NCBI GenBank assembly: GCA_964584815.1
Contig: CAZPBO010000073.1
Coordinates: forward strand, 1-7,867
Reading direction: 5' to 3'
DNA from: CAZPBO01 sp964584815
GTDB lineage: Bacteria > Planctomycetota > SKW154
DNA: 7,867 nt
In this document: in pieces, positions 1-6,422 of the stretch
Layout: each line of letters opens with the position of its first letter
Numbering within the stretch: the first letter of the stretch is position 1
Position numbers and translations under genes: made by a program
The notes under the pieces: generated by a model
What the model was told of the DNA's origin: nothing
What the model saw: only the letters and a program-made list of their open reading frames with translations
Databases searched by the model: none

Positions 1-1
1 C

Positions 2-30
2 TTGCAAACCGACGCCCTGTGTGGCAGAAT
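2..30 (+). promoter_or_regulatory. Possible sigma70-type promoter for the TPR/activator pair
   Basis: TTGCAA (2-7) and CAGAAT (25-30) each match 4 of 6 consensus bases and are exactly 17 nt apart, with a TG at 22-23 giving an extended -10 arrangement. A start site near 37 would leave a short leader carrying the AGGAGG ribosome site at 43-48. The match is only moderate and the sequence further left is missing, so the pair could equally be transcribed from outside the window. Confidence 0.3.
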
Positions 31-54
31 AGATGAAACAGTAGGAGGAATAGT

Positions 55-492
55 GTGGGGAAGAAGTTGCCGTGGGCACTTGAGAAACGCGAACTGCTTT
101 ATGGCAGAAAAGGTGTGGATTATCGCTATTGGGGTGACCTGTTCTACAAAGCGGAAAGATACGCGGATGCGTTGGAGTTCTATCTGCGAGGTGATGTGGA
201 GGAAGGAATAGAAAAACTGAAGAGGTTCGCACAGGAAACGGGCGACTACTATATACTGGCGAAGATAGAGGAGAAATATTCGGGGCGTGTGAGCGAGGAG
301 GAGTGGCGTCGTGCGGCGCAGAAGGCGGAAGAGTTGGGGAAATTCAGTATGGCGGTGTGGCTTTATGAGAAGTGTGGGGACAAGGAGAAGATGCGGCAAT
401 GTGCGCAAGAGGCGGGGATAGAGTTGGAGGGCGAGGATGAAGGCGATATTGAGGGTGAGGAAAAAGGGGAAGAAGGGAGAAAGGAAGATTGA
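55..492 (+). CDS. Small TPR-like helical repeat protein with acidic tail
   Basis: This 145-residue cytoplasmic protein has no signal peptide or membrane segment. Residues 24-50 (YWGDLF..A..YADALEFY) and 85-115 (AAQKAEELGKFSMAVWLYEKCGD) have the alternating Gly/Ala/aromatic pattern of tetratricopeptide-like helical hairpins, which usually bind other proteins. The N-terminus (PWALEKRELLYG) looks like a conserved lead-in, and residues 122-145 are a Glu/Asp/Gly-rich tail. The GTG start at 55 is chosen because AGGAGG (43-48) lies 6 nt upstream. The last 56 bp overlap the start of the FHA-GAF-sigma54 activator in the +1 frame, which suggests translational coupling and a shared task. My inference is that it is an adaptor or partner of that regulator. 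The catalytic role, if any, is unknown; the repeat assignment is by eye. Confidence 0.75.
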   Translation: MGKKLPWALEKRELLYGRKGVDYRYWGDLFYKAERYADALEFYLRGDVEEGIEKLKRFAQETGDYYILAKIEEKYSGRVSEEEWRRAAQKAEELGKFSMAVWLYEKCGDKEKMRQCAQEAGIELEGEDEGDIEGEEKGEEGRKED

Positions 493-2458
493 ACTGATGG
501 GAGGGGTGTTGAGGGTGGGGCGAGCGGAGGACAACGATTTGATAATAAGGGGGGCGGAGGTATCGCGGTATCATTTGAGGATAGAGTATGCGGGCGGGGC
601 TTGGGAAGTGGTGGATTTGGGGTCGCGCAACGGGACATATGTGAATGAGCGGCGGATTCACCGCAAAGTTCTGATGCGTGGAGACAAAATCTGTGTGGGG
701 TCGTGGGAGTTGCTTTTTGAGGCGGAGGGAGAAGTGGATGATGACACCAGTTATGATGTGGTGGGTGTTGAGGGATACGCGGCGCTGAAAGGGAAAAGAG
801 AGCAAGAAGAGGTGGATGCAGATGCGTGGGAACGCCTTGTCCAGATAAACCGTGCGCTCACCGAAGAGTTGGATTCCAGACGGCTGTTGAAGACGATAAT
901 GCAGAAAGTTCTTGAGGTTGTGAGCGCAGAAAGGGCGTTTCTGTTGCTGAAAGAGGGCGGGGAGTTGCGGACATACCTGTCACGCACATTTGACGGGGAG
1001 TCCGTCAAGCGCGCTGATTTGAAGGTGAGCCACTCCATAGCGAAGGCGGTGATGGAGACCAACAAACCTGTTCTGTCAATAGACGCACGGGAGGACAGTC
1101 GTTTTCAGGACGCGATGTCTGTGCACGGTCTGGGGCTGAAGTCAATTCTGTGCGTTCCGCTGCGTCTTGAGGGGCGTCCGATAGGGGTTCTGTATGTGGA
1201 CAACCGTTTTGAGAGAGGGGCGTTTGGGGAGCGGGAGTTGAGGTTTCTGGAGTTGTTCGCTGACCAGGCGGCGCTTGCGGTGCGCAATGCGCGTCTGTTT
1301 GAGGAGTCGCACAAGAAGCAGGAGCAGTTGCAGAAAGCGCTGGCGAAGATAGAGGAGTTGAACCGCCGTTTGCAGAAGGCGTTGGCGAGGCGGGAGGCGG
1401 ACTTGCGTGAGGCGCGGCGCGCACTGGCAATCCACGCAGACTCCTTAAAGCACAACTTCTCTGGCATAATAACCCGCAGTCCCAAAATGCTGGAGGTGCT
1501 GTATGTGGTGGACAAGGTGATAGAGTCGGATGTGCCTGTTCTGATAGAGGGTGAGAGCGGCACGGGTAAGGAGTTGGTGGCGCGGGCGATTCACAACAAT
1601 TCGCCGAGGCGACGCGGGCGCTTCGTCGCAGTCAACTGCTCGGCTATTCCATCAGAGTTACTGGAGAGCGAGTTTTTCGGCTATGTTCGCGGTGCCTTCA
1701 CAGGTGCGGAGAAGGAGAAAGAAGGACTTTTTGAGCGGGCGAACGGTGGGACACTTTTTTTGGACGAGGTGGGAGATATGCCGCCGCAGTTGCAGGCAAA
1801 ACTGCTGCGGGTGCTTGAGGAAAAGAGGGTGAGGCGGTTGGGCAGCACAGATGAGCGGCGTGTGGATGTGCGCGTGATATCGGCGACCAACAAGGACCTG
1901 CTGCGGCTTGTGGCTGAAGGGCGTTTCAGGGACGACCTCTTCTACAGGCTGAATGTGGTGTCGGTAAGTTTGCCGCCCTTGCGGGAACGCAGAGAGGACA
2001 TTCCGCTTCTTGTGGAGCGTGTTTTAGAGGAAATAGCGGCAAGGACGGGGAAGGAGAAGAAACGGATAACGGAAGAGGCGTTAGATGTGCTGCTGCGGTA
2101 TGAGTGGCCGGGAAATGTGAGGGAGTTGAGGAACGAGATGGAGAGGGCGGCGGCGTTGGCGGAGGAGCGCATTGAGGTGGAGCATTTGAGCCGTCGCATA
2201 GTTGAGGCGGTGATGGAGAAAGCGCAAGATAAGGATGTGGCGGCGTTGAGGGCAAGAATAGAGGCGAAGAAAGGGATGGGGCTTGCGCGTATAAGGCAGG
2301 AGATACTGGGTGTTGTGGAGAAAGCGGCGATAGAGGCGGTGCTGGAGGAGGTGGGGTGGAAAAAGTCGGCAGCGGCAAGAAGGTTGGGCATCTCCCGTCC
2401 CACACTTGATGCAAAAATTTCCCGCTACGGTATAAGACCGCCTCAACGCCGAAACTGA
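437..2458 (+). CDS. FHA-GAF-AAA+ sigma54-dependent transcriptional activator
   Basis: This is a complete 673-residue enhancer-binding protein. Residues 1-95 form an FHA domain (GR at 28-29, SRYH 43-46, SRNGT 63-67), a phosphothreonine-binding fold. Residues about 140-290 form a GAF sensor domain, and 287-335 a coiled-coil linker. The AAA+ domain follows: Walker A GESGTGKE 372-379, the sigma54-contacting GAFTGA loop 419-424, Walker B with LDE 442-444, sensor I ATNKD 483-487, arginine-finger region FRDDLFYRLN 497-506, and WPGNVREL 557-564. A Fis-type helix-turn-helix lies at about 628-666. All motifs needed for ATP hydrolysis and sigma54 contact are intact. There is no receiver domain, so input is probably a phosphorylated partner through FHA plus a ligand or redox signal through GAF. 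ATG 437 is favoured by GGAGG at 426-430, and because residues 1-20 supply the first FHA strands. I found no GG-N10-GC promoter in the window, so its targets are probably elsewhere. Confidence 0.96.
   Translation: MKAILRVRKKGKKGERKIELMGGVLRVGRAEDNDLIIRGAEVSRYHLRIEYAGGAWEVVDLGSRNGTYVNERRIHRKVLMRGDKICVGSWELLFEAEGEVDDDTSYDVVGVEGYAALKGKREQEEVDADAWERLVQINRALTEELDSRRLLKTIMQKVLEVVSAERAFLLLKEGGELRTYLSRTFDGESVKRADLKVSHSIAKAVMETNKPVLSIDAREDSRFQDAMSVHGLGLKSILCVPLRLEGRPIGVLYVDNRFERGAFGERELRFLELFADQAALAVRNARLFEESHKKQEQLQKALAKIEELNRRLQKALARREADLREARRALAIHADSLKHNFSGIITRSPKMLEVLYVVDKVIESDVPVLIEGESGTGKELVARAIHNNSPRRRGRFVAVNCSAIPSELLESEFFGYVRGAFTGAEKEKEGLFERANGGTLFLDEVGDMPPQLQAKLLRVLEEKRVRRLGSTDERRVDVRVISATNKDLLRLVAEGRFRDDLFYRLNVVSVSLPPLRERREDIPLLVERVLEEIAARTGKEKKRITEEALDVLLRYEWPGNVRELRNEMERAAALAEERIEVEHLSRRIVEAVMEKAQDKDVAALRARIEAKKGMGLARIRQEILGVVEKAAIEAVLEEVGWKKSAAARRLGISRPTLDAKISRYGIRPPQRRN
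1328..1411 (+). repeat. Tandem 42-nt repeat coding a two-heptad coiled-coil unit
   Basis: Two adjacent 42-nt units (1328-1369 and 1370-1411) encode related 14-residue segments starting LQKALAK and LQKALAR (residues 298-311 and 312-325). They lie between the GAF and AAA+ domains of the activator. Fourteen residues equal two heptads, so a duplication or loss would lengthen or shorten the signalling helix without changing its register. The units share most of the first half and diverge in the second, so the duplication is old or partly convergent. Confidence 0.55.
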
Positions 2459-3090
2459 AGCGTTATCAGCATCGGTCGTCCCGCGCGTTTTATCTCAAGG
2501 TAGAACACATCTTGGTCCTTTAAGCGGTCAAAGAGTCGTTTTGCCTCACTCATCATCTCCGTTTCGCTCCTCGCCTGTGGCATATAGCCGCAGATTGAGG
2601 TTATGACATCGCCTGGCTGCAGTCCGACATAGTCGTGAAGGGGGCTGTTGGGCGGCAGAGAGTCTATCTGGACACCCACAACGCGCCCTTGATTGTCCAC
2701 CAGAACCGTGGCGGCAACATCTCTGACAACACGCAGCGCCTCGTTCCAGTTTGAATATTTCTCAATGAGGGTTCTGTCGTCATAAGAGTATGAGCGCATC
2801 AACTCATCGGGATATTTCCGACACAGCGCACGCAGGCGGGAAAGAACCTCCCGCCGCACAGAAGTTGACTTCTTTTGCTCACCCTTTTCTGCGGCGGAGG
2901 ACTTTTTCTGGCGCTCTATGGAACGCAGCCAGCGCTCCACATCTGCCTTCAGCCGTGAAGGTTTCACCTTTTTGCGGGGAGGAATGAAGATACGCAGGAT
3001 AGGGGAGGGTTTCGCCTGCCAAGCCAGAAATACCGCTCCCGCAATAACCAAAATCGCGAGCGCCCAGACAAGACGCTCAATAAAGCGCAT
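2443..3090 (-). CDS. Membrane-anchored PDZ protein, GspC-like
   Basis: This 215-residue protein has an N-terminal membrane anchor at about residues 6-24 (a Leu/Ala/Ile/Val stretch ending in FLAW), then a proline/lysine-rich linker and a charged helical region (about 38-100). Its C-terminal PDZ domain (about 128-214) carries VGLQPGDVITSI (155-166) and a final hydrophobic strand of IKRAGRP type. The segment before the PDZ (DRTLIEKY..WNEALRVVRDV, then NQGRVVGVQI) resembles the pre-PDZ region of GspC, the inner-membrane clamp of type II secretion that contacts the secretin. Unlike GspC, I see no clear secretin-binding homology region, and no other secretion genes are present. Two adjacent ATGs exist (3093 and 3090). 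AGGAG at 3097-3101 is 3 nt from the first and 6 nt from the second, so 3090 is preferred. The stop codon lies inside the 3' end of the convergent activator gene (16 bp overlap). It could instead be a generic PDZ scaffold. Confidence 0.8.
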   Translation of the reverse strand: MRFIERLVWALAILVIAGAVFLAWQAKPSPILRIFIPPRKKVKPSRLKADVERWLRSIERQKKSSAAEKGEQKKSTSVRREVLSRLRALCRKYPDELMRSYSYDDRTLIEKYSNWNEALRVVRDVAATVLVDNQGRVVGVQIDSLPPNSPLHDYVGLQPGDVITSICGYMPQARSETEMMSEAKRLFDRLKDQDVFYLEIKRAGRPMLITLQFRR

Positions 3091-3128
3091 CATCTGCTCC
3101 TGCTGACCTACAGTTATGATAATAAACG

Positions 3129-3167
3129 AAAAGGCGGCGACGGTCTACCAACTTTTCCGCCACCGCC
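3129..3167 (-). terminator. Rho-independent-type terminator after the tRNA-binding-domain gene
   Basis: The arms 3157-3167 and 3133-3143 form an 11-position GC-rich stem with 9 Watson-Crick pairs and a 13-nt loop. Read on the minus strand, the stem is followed directly by TTTT (3132-3129), then CG and TTTATT. It begins 15 nt after the stop codon at 3182, where the porin / tRNA-binding operon should end. On the plus strand the stem is followed by only CTTTTG and there is no plus-strand gene to terminate. Confidence 0.7.
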
Positions 3168-3181
3168 CTTTTGTCCCACAC

Positions 3182-3508
3182 TCATCTTATCCGCGCACCT
3201 GCACCTATCTCCCCATCAGGAACTAACAGAACCACCCGTTCCCCCTCTTGTGCCGCCAGTATCATGCCTTCTGAACGAACACCACGCAGCATCGCTGGCT
3301 CAAGATTTGTCACCACTGCCACCAACCTACCCTCAAGCGCATCCTTGCCCATATAGGGCTTCAACCCCGCAACAGTCTGGATGGTTCTGTCGCCTATGTT
3401 TATGCGTAGAATATAGAGTCTGTCAGCGCCGGGATGGTCCTCCACTGACTCCACCTTGCCCACACGCATCTCAAGGCGCGAAAACTCTTCAAAACTGACC
3501 GTTCCCAT
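3182..3508 (-). CDS. Free-standing tRNA-binding domain protein (MetRS beta / C-terminal type)
   Basis: This 108-residue protein consists almost only of an OB-fold tRNA-binding domain of the EMAPII/Arc1p/MetRS C-terminal family. Family features are FSRLEMRVGKV near the N-terminus, HPGADRLYIL (25-34), the NLEPAMLRGVRSEGMILAA block (68-86), and a C-terminal LLVPDGEIGAGARIR. In many bacteria this domain is the C-terminal appendage of methionyl-tRNA synthetase, which dimerises the enzyme and holds tRNA; in others it is a separate protein. The close relative CsaA is a proposed chaperone. Start choice: TTG 3514, ATG 3511 and ATG 3508 are consecutive codons, and AGAGGA (3515-3520) gives the best spacing to ATG 3508. 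It begins about 15 nt after the porin-fusion stop, so the two are probably co-transcribed, and a terminator follows. No metG is in the window, so whether it partners MetRS cannot be seen. Confidence 0.88.
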   Translation of the reverse strand: MGTVSFEEFSRLEMRVGKVESVEDHPGADRLYILRINIGDRTIQTVAGLKPYMGKDALEGRLVAVVTNLEPAMLRGVRSEGMILAAQEGERVVLLVPDGEIGAGARIR

Positions 3509-3522
3509 CATCAATCCTCTTA

Positions 3523-5328
3523 TTACTTTGACAGCAACTCAAAAAAGTCGGCGATTTTCACCACAAGGAAGAAGTGGAAGGTCTCATCCGCTTCTTCGGG
3601 TTTGAAGCCGGTGGGATAGCGTTCGCTTCCTTGGTCAATCTTTTCCCACGCGGCGACAAGCGCTATCCATTTTTTGATGTTCCAGCGCAGACCGACCGCC
3701 ATAACGGTCACTTCTGGCACCTCCCCAGGGGCAAGGGAGGGCATAGATTTGGGTGCCGGCAGCAGACGCTCCCAGCGGAAGATGAGGTGAAGATTGCGTG
3801 CTCTCTTCCACAGCGCATTGAATCCGAAGTCCACCTCAACATAGAAACCCTCAGAGTCGTTGTAGTCTTTGCCGACTCTCGGGTCATCCACGGCGTAGAT
3901 GTATTCGCCTGACAAAACAAGCCAGGAGAGGTTAAGTTTGACATAAGCACCGCGACGGCGGCGATGAATCTCATCGGCGTGGCGTCCTGTGCCACCGTCA
4001 TAATAGCCGCCGCCCAGAACGAATTTCCCAAAAACGAATTCCAGTTTTCCGCAGAAGAGTTTACGGTGGTTGTCCTCATCAGCGTTTCTTCCTGTGCCGT
4101 TGAAAACGCCTACGGCGTAGCGCAGGTCAAAACCTGTGGCTTTGCGCATACCAATTATGGGGCGCCCGTAAACCAGAACGCCCAAATCAAAGCGCATATC
4201 AAGGTCGGCAGCGTCTTCGGGGTCTGTGTAGTCCTGCGGCATACGCGCCTGAAGCCCGCAGAAACCGTAACGCACTATGAAAGGATAAAACGGCAGTGCC
4301 AACTCCTCCCTCGGCACACTCACATTGAGCCCAAACGGCAGACGCATCTGCCCAAAACGCATTATTGCCAAATGCTCCTGTTCCCAGTTGCGCATAGGGT
4401 CAAGAGGAAACTCCACCCACGCCTCGTTGGTAGGCTTTGATGTGCTGCCGTCAAGGGCGAGTTTGAAACGGGCATAGTTGTAATATGTGCCAAGAATGTG
4501 CGCCTCCGCTTTGAGGATGTCAAAGTCGTCCAACCCGCCAACATAATAGCCGTAGGTGTTATCATCGTCAAAATAGGAACCACGCATAACGCTGGCGAAC
4601 CCGAAGGAGCATTTTACCTTATAGCGGTGATATACTTCCTTCTCCTTGGGACTGATGCGCCTGACACCAAAGAGTCCGCCGCCGGGAAGGTCCGCCGCAT
4701 AACCCGGCAGAACCTCCTTCCGCTCCTCCTTGCCAACCGCGATAACAGGAACCTCCGACTTCTTGCTAACGGCGAAGAAGAACCTGCCACGGGATGGGTC
4801 AAACTCAAGTTTTCCCCTTGCTCCATCTTTCATCTGAAATCTTACACCCTCCTTGGTCACAACAAGGAGGCTGCCGTGTTTAACCTTTATCGTTATTGAA
4901 CCATCCTCTGCGAAGAACGCCTCATAAAATGTCCCGCGGGTTGCCTCAACCTGCGCCGCTTTGTTGCGCAGTATGAATCTGCCCGCGGCGCGCACCTCAA
5001 AGTTGCCCTTTGTTACATCCGCATAGTAGAGGTCGCCTTCCTTCAGCAACTTAATAAGTGAGTTCCGCTTAACCCTTATCCAGGAGCCGCCAGGGTCTTT
5101 TATGCGCAGGTCAACAAAAGAGTTCTCGCCGCGCTGCGTGCTTATCAGTGAACCGTTGACAACAGTCCTGTCGCTCCAGGTTTCCCTAATCACCTGAAAA
5201 CTCGCGTGGGCACTCGGTTCCTTCAGTTCGGGCTTCTCATAGGCCTGTTCAATGACGGCAACCACATCCTCGGCAGCCAGAGCAAAAACCACCATCCCTA
5301 CAGCAGCAACTAACAACAATCCCCGCAC
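3523..5328 (-). CDS. FecR-like domain fused to phosphate-selective-porin-like outer-membrane barrel
   Basis: This is a 601-residue secreted protein. Residues 1-19 form a signal peptide (MRG, a hydrophobic core, then FALAAED with an Ala-X-Ala type cleavage site near 18-19). Residues about 58-180 resemble the periplasmic FecR domain: NGSLISTQRG at 58-67, a VEATRGTFYEAFF motif near 127-139 (the family's V-x-GT-x-F strand), then HGSLLVVTKEG and a KDGARGKLEFD strand. Residues about 237-601 are rich in alternating aromatic/hydrophobic strands and carry RFGQMRLPFGLN (324-335) and FDLRYAVGVFNGTGRN (400-415), typical of the OprO/OprP-type porin family. It therefore probably sits in the outer membrane with a periplasmic FecR-like module. 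Its substrate is unknown; phosphate selectivity should not be assumed. It ends in LLSK rather than the usual aromatic residue. The GTG start at 5328 has GGAGGG (5335-5340) 6 nt upstream and its own promoter. It heads a two-gene operon with the tRNA-binding-domain gene. Confidence 0.85.
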   Translation of the reverse strand: MRGLLLVAAVGMVVFALAAEDVVAVIEQAYEKPELKEPSAHASFQVIRETWSDRTVVNGSLISTQRGENSFVDLRIKDPGGSWIRVKRNSLIKLLKEGDLYYADVTKGNFEVRAAGRFILRNKAAQVEATRGTFYEAFFAEDGSITIKVKHGSLLVVTKEGVRFQMKDGARGKLEFDPSRGRFFFAVSKKSEVPVIAVGKEERKEVLPGYAADLPGGGLFGVRRISPKEKEVYHRYKVKCSFGFASVMRGSYFDDDNTYGYYVGGLDDFDILKAEAHILGTYYNYARFKLALDGSTSKPTNEAWVEFPLDPMRNWEQEHLAIMRFGQMRLPFGLNVSVPREELALPFYPFIVRYGFCGLQARMPQDYTDPEDAADLDMRFDLGVLVYGRPIIGMRKATGFDLRYAVGVFNGTGRNADEDNHRKLFCGKLEFVFGKFVLGGGYYDGGTGRHADEIHRRRRGAYVKLNLSWLVLSGEYIYAVDDPRVGKDYNDSEGFYVEVDFGFNALWKRARNLHLIFRWERLLPAPKSMPSLAPGEVPEVTVMAVGLRWNIKKWIALVAAWEKIDQGSERYPTGFKPEEADETFHFFLVVKIADFFELLSK

Positions 5329-5357
5329 TGCAATCCCTCCTCAAGATTTGCGCAGGC

Positions 5358-5386
5358 AGTTTATTTGCACCATTTTTGACTGTCAA
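5358..5386 (-). promoter_or_regulatory. Sigma70-type promoter for the porin-fusion gene
   Basis: On the minus strand a perfect TTGACA (5386-5381) is followed after exactly 17 nt by TAAACT (5363-5358, 4 of 6 matches to TATAAT). The predicted start near 5351 leaves a leader of about 20 nt containing GGAGGG before the GTG at 5328. The -35 box lies inside a small inverted repeat, TTGAC-T-GTCAA (5376-5386), which might be an operator half-site arrangement or chance. No sigma54-type element was seen here. Confidence 0.6.
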
Positions 5387-5406
5387 CCAGAAAACCCAAA
5401 ATTCTG

Positions 5407-6409
5407 CTACTCCTCCTCCAGCAACTCATCAATAAGTTTGTCCACATCCGCGTCCTCAAAGGCGGCGAGGTCTTCTATCTTGGGTGGTTCAGAGAGCGCC
5501 GCTAAGTCAGCCGCGTCCTCGTCGTATATCGTCTCCTCCGCCGGACGCCCCTCAAGACGCCTTCGCCGCTTCAGCGTAGACACATCCTCATATGTCATAA
5601 AATCGGAAACCTTGGCNNNNNNNNNNNNNNNNNNNNNNNNNNNNNNNNNNNNNNNNNNNNNNNNNNNNNNNNNNNNNNNNNNNNNNNNNNNNNNNNNNNN
5701 NNNNNNNNNNNNNNNNCACCGTTGCCGCCTTAGCGGCAGCCTCCTCTTCGGCGGTCATTCGCAGGGTCACATCACGCGGCGGCGGCGTCATACCCACAGG
5801 AGTGGCACCACCAACCACCTCCTCCCCCATCGCCTGCGCAACACACGCAGCACAAAAAACCGAACCATCCACTTCCTCAGCCTTGCCCGAAAGCAAGTCC
5901 GCCTGACTCACTACCCTGCCACACAACGCACACTTCCTCTCCTTGGCAAACTGCAAAACGACCTCTGTCTTTTCCGCCTTGAAGAAAAGCAGGCGCGACA
6001 TACCCACCTGTATCTGGTCCCCGTCCTTGAGAAGGCGCCTCTTCACCTTCTTGCCACCAAGGAAAGTGCCGTTGCGCGAGTTAAGGTCAACCACAAAGTA
6101 GCGGACACCCTTACGGACTATCTTGCAATGTTTGCGCGAGACCTTGCGGTCTGCAAGCGGAATATCGGCATCTGATGTTCGTCCAACCGTATACTCGTCC
6201 TTCTTGTCAAGCGGATATACACGGTCGCGCCCCTCCTCAGAGCCAAAAACCTTTATGAACGCCGTCAATTTCTTTGGAGAGGAACGAGGCGCAGATGCAG
6301 CCACCTTCTTCCTGTTCGTTGAAGGTGCCTCTTCTGCACTCCTCTGCCCTTTTACCTTGCGCAACGCCGCCAGCCTCCCTGCCTTCTTCCCTTTCTCATC
6401 CCTCACCAT
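5407..6409 (-). CDS. FHA domain protein with CxxC-CxxC zinc-ribbon motif, interrupted by assembly gap
   Basis: The first 231 residues are readable. A basic Lys/Arg-rich N-terminus (1-48) is followed by an FHA domain (about 50-145; GR 76-77, SRKH 91-94, SRNGT 111-115), which should bind phosphothreonine peptides. After it come CALC (160-163) and CAAC (186-189), a likely zinc-binding ribbon, then a Thr/Pro-rich segment (about 200-220) that could itself be phosphorylated. After the 100-N gap an open frame resumes and encodes about 69 residues (beginning KVSDFMTYED) with a very acidic C-terminus ending DELLEEE. I treat both parts as one gene. They are out of frame with 100 N and in frame only if the true gap length is a multiple of three, so a hidden gene boundary cannot be excluded. 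The start ATG 6409 is supported by GGAGGG (6416-6421) 6 nt upstream. It lies 13 nt after the purD stop, so they form an operon. No kinase is in the window; its function is unknown. Confidence 0.72.
5617..5716. other. Assembly gap of 100 N
   Basis: Exactly 100 unknown bases, a length commonly used as a placeholder for a gap of unknown size, so coordinates on the two sides may not be truly 100 bp apart. It lies inside the FHA/zinc-ribbon gene. A repetitive, low-complexity linker may have caused the break; this is inference. Confidence 0.98.
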
Positions 6410-6422
6410 AGCACGCCCTCCG

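Noticed and set aside
22..36. TGGCAG-type sigma54 promoter upstream of the first gene
   Set aside because: The GG at 23-24 is followed ten bases later by GA, not the GC that sigma54 needs, and the TTGC part is missing.
1926..2414. Long minus-strand open frames opposite the activator, such as 1926-2414, 1105-1563 and 344-805
   Set aside because: They encode Pro/Ser/His-rich low-complexity sequence expected from the complement of purine-rich codons, and they lie opposite a gene with intact motifs.
2412..2440. Possible terminator at the convergent junction (CGGT-ATAAG-ACCG with a nearby AAATTTTT on the minus strand)
   Set aside because: The stem has only 4 bp and the T-run is separated from it by about 10 nt, so it is too weak to call.
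3116..3121. TATCAT as a -10 box for the GspC-like gene
   Set aside because: It matches 5 of 6 bases but no acceptable -35 is found 16-18 nt upstream, where the terminator stem lies.
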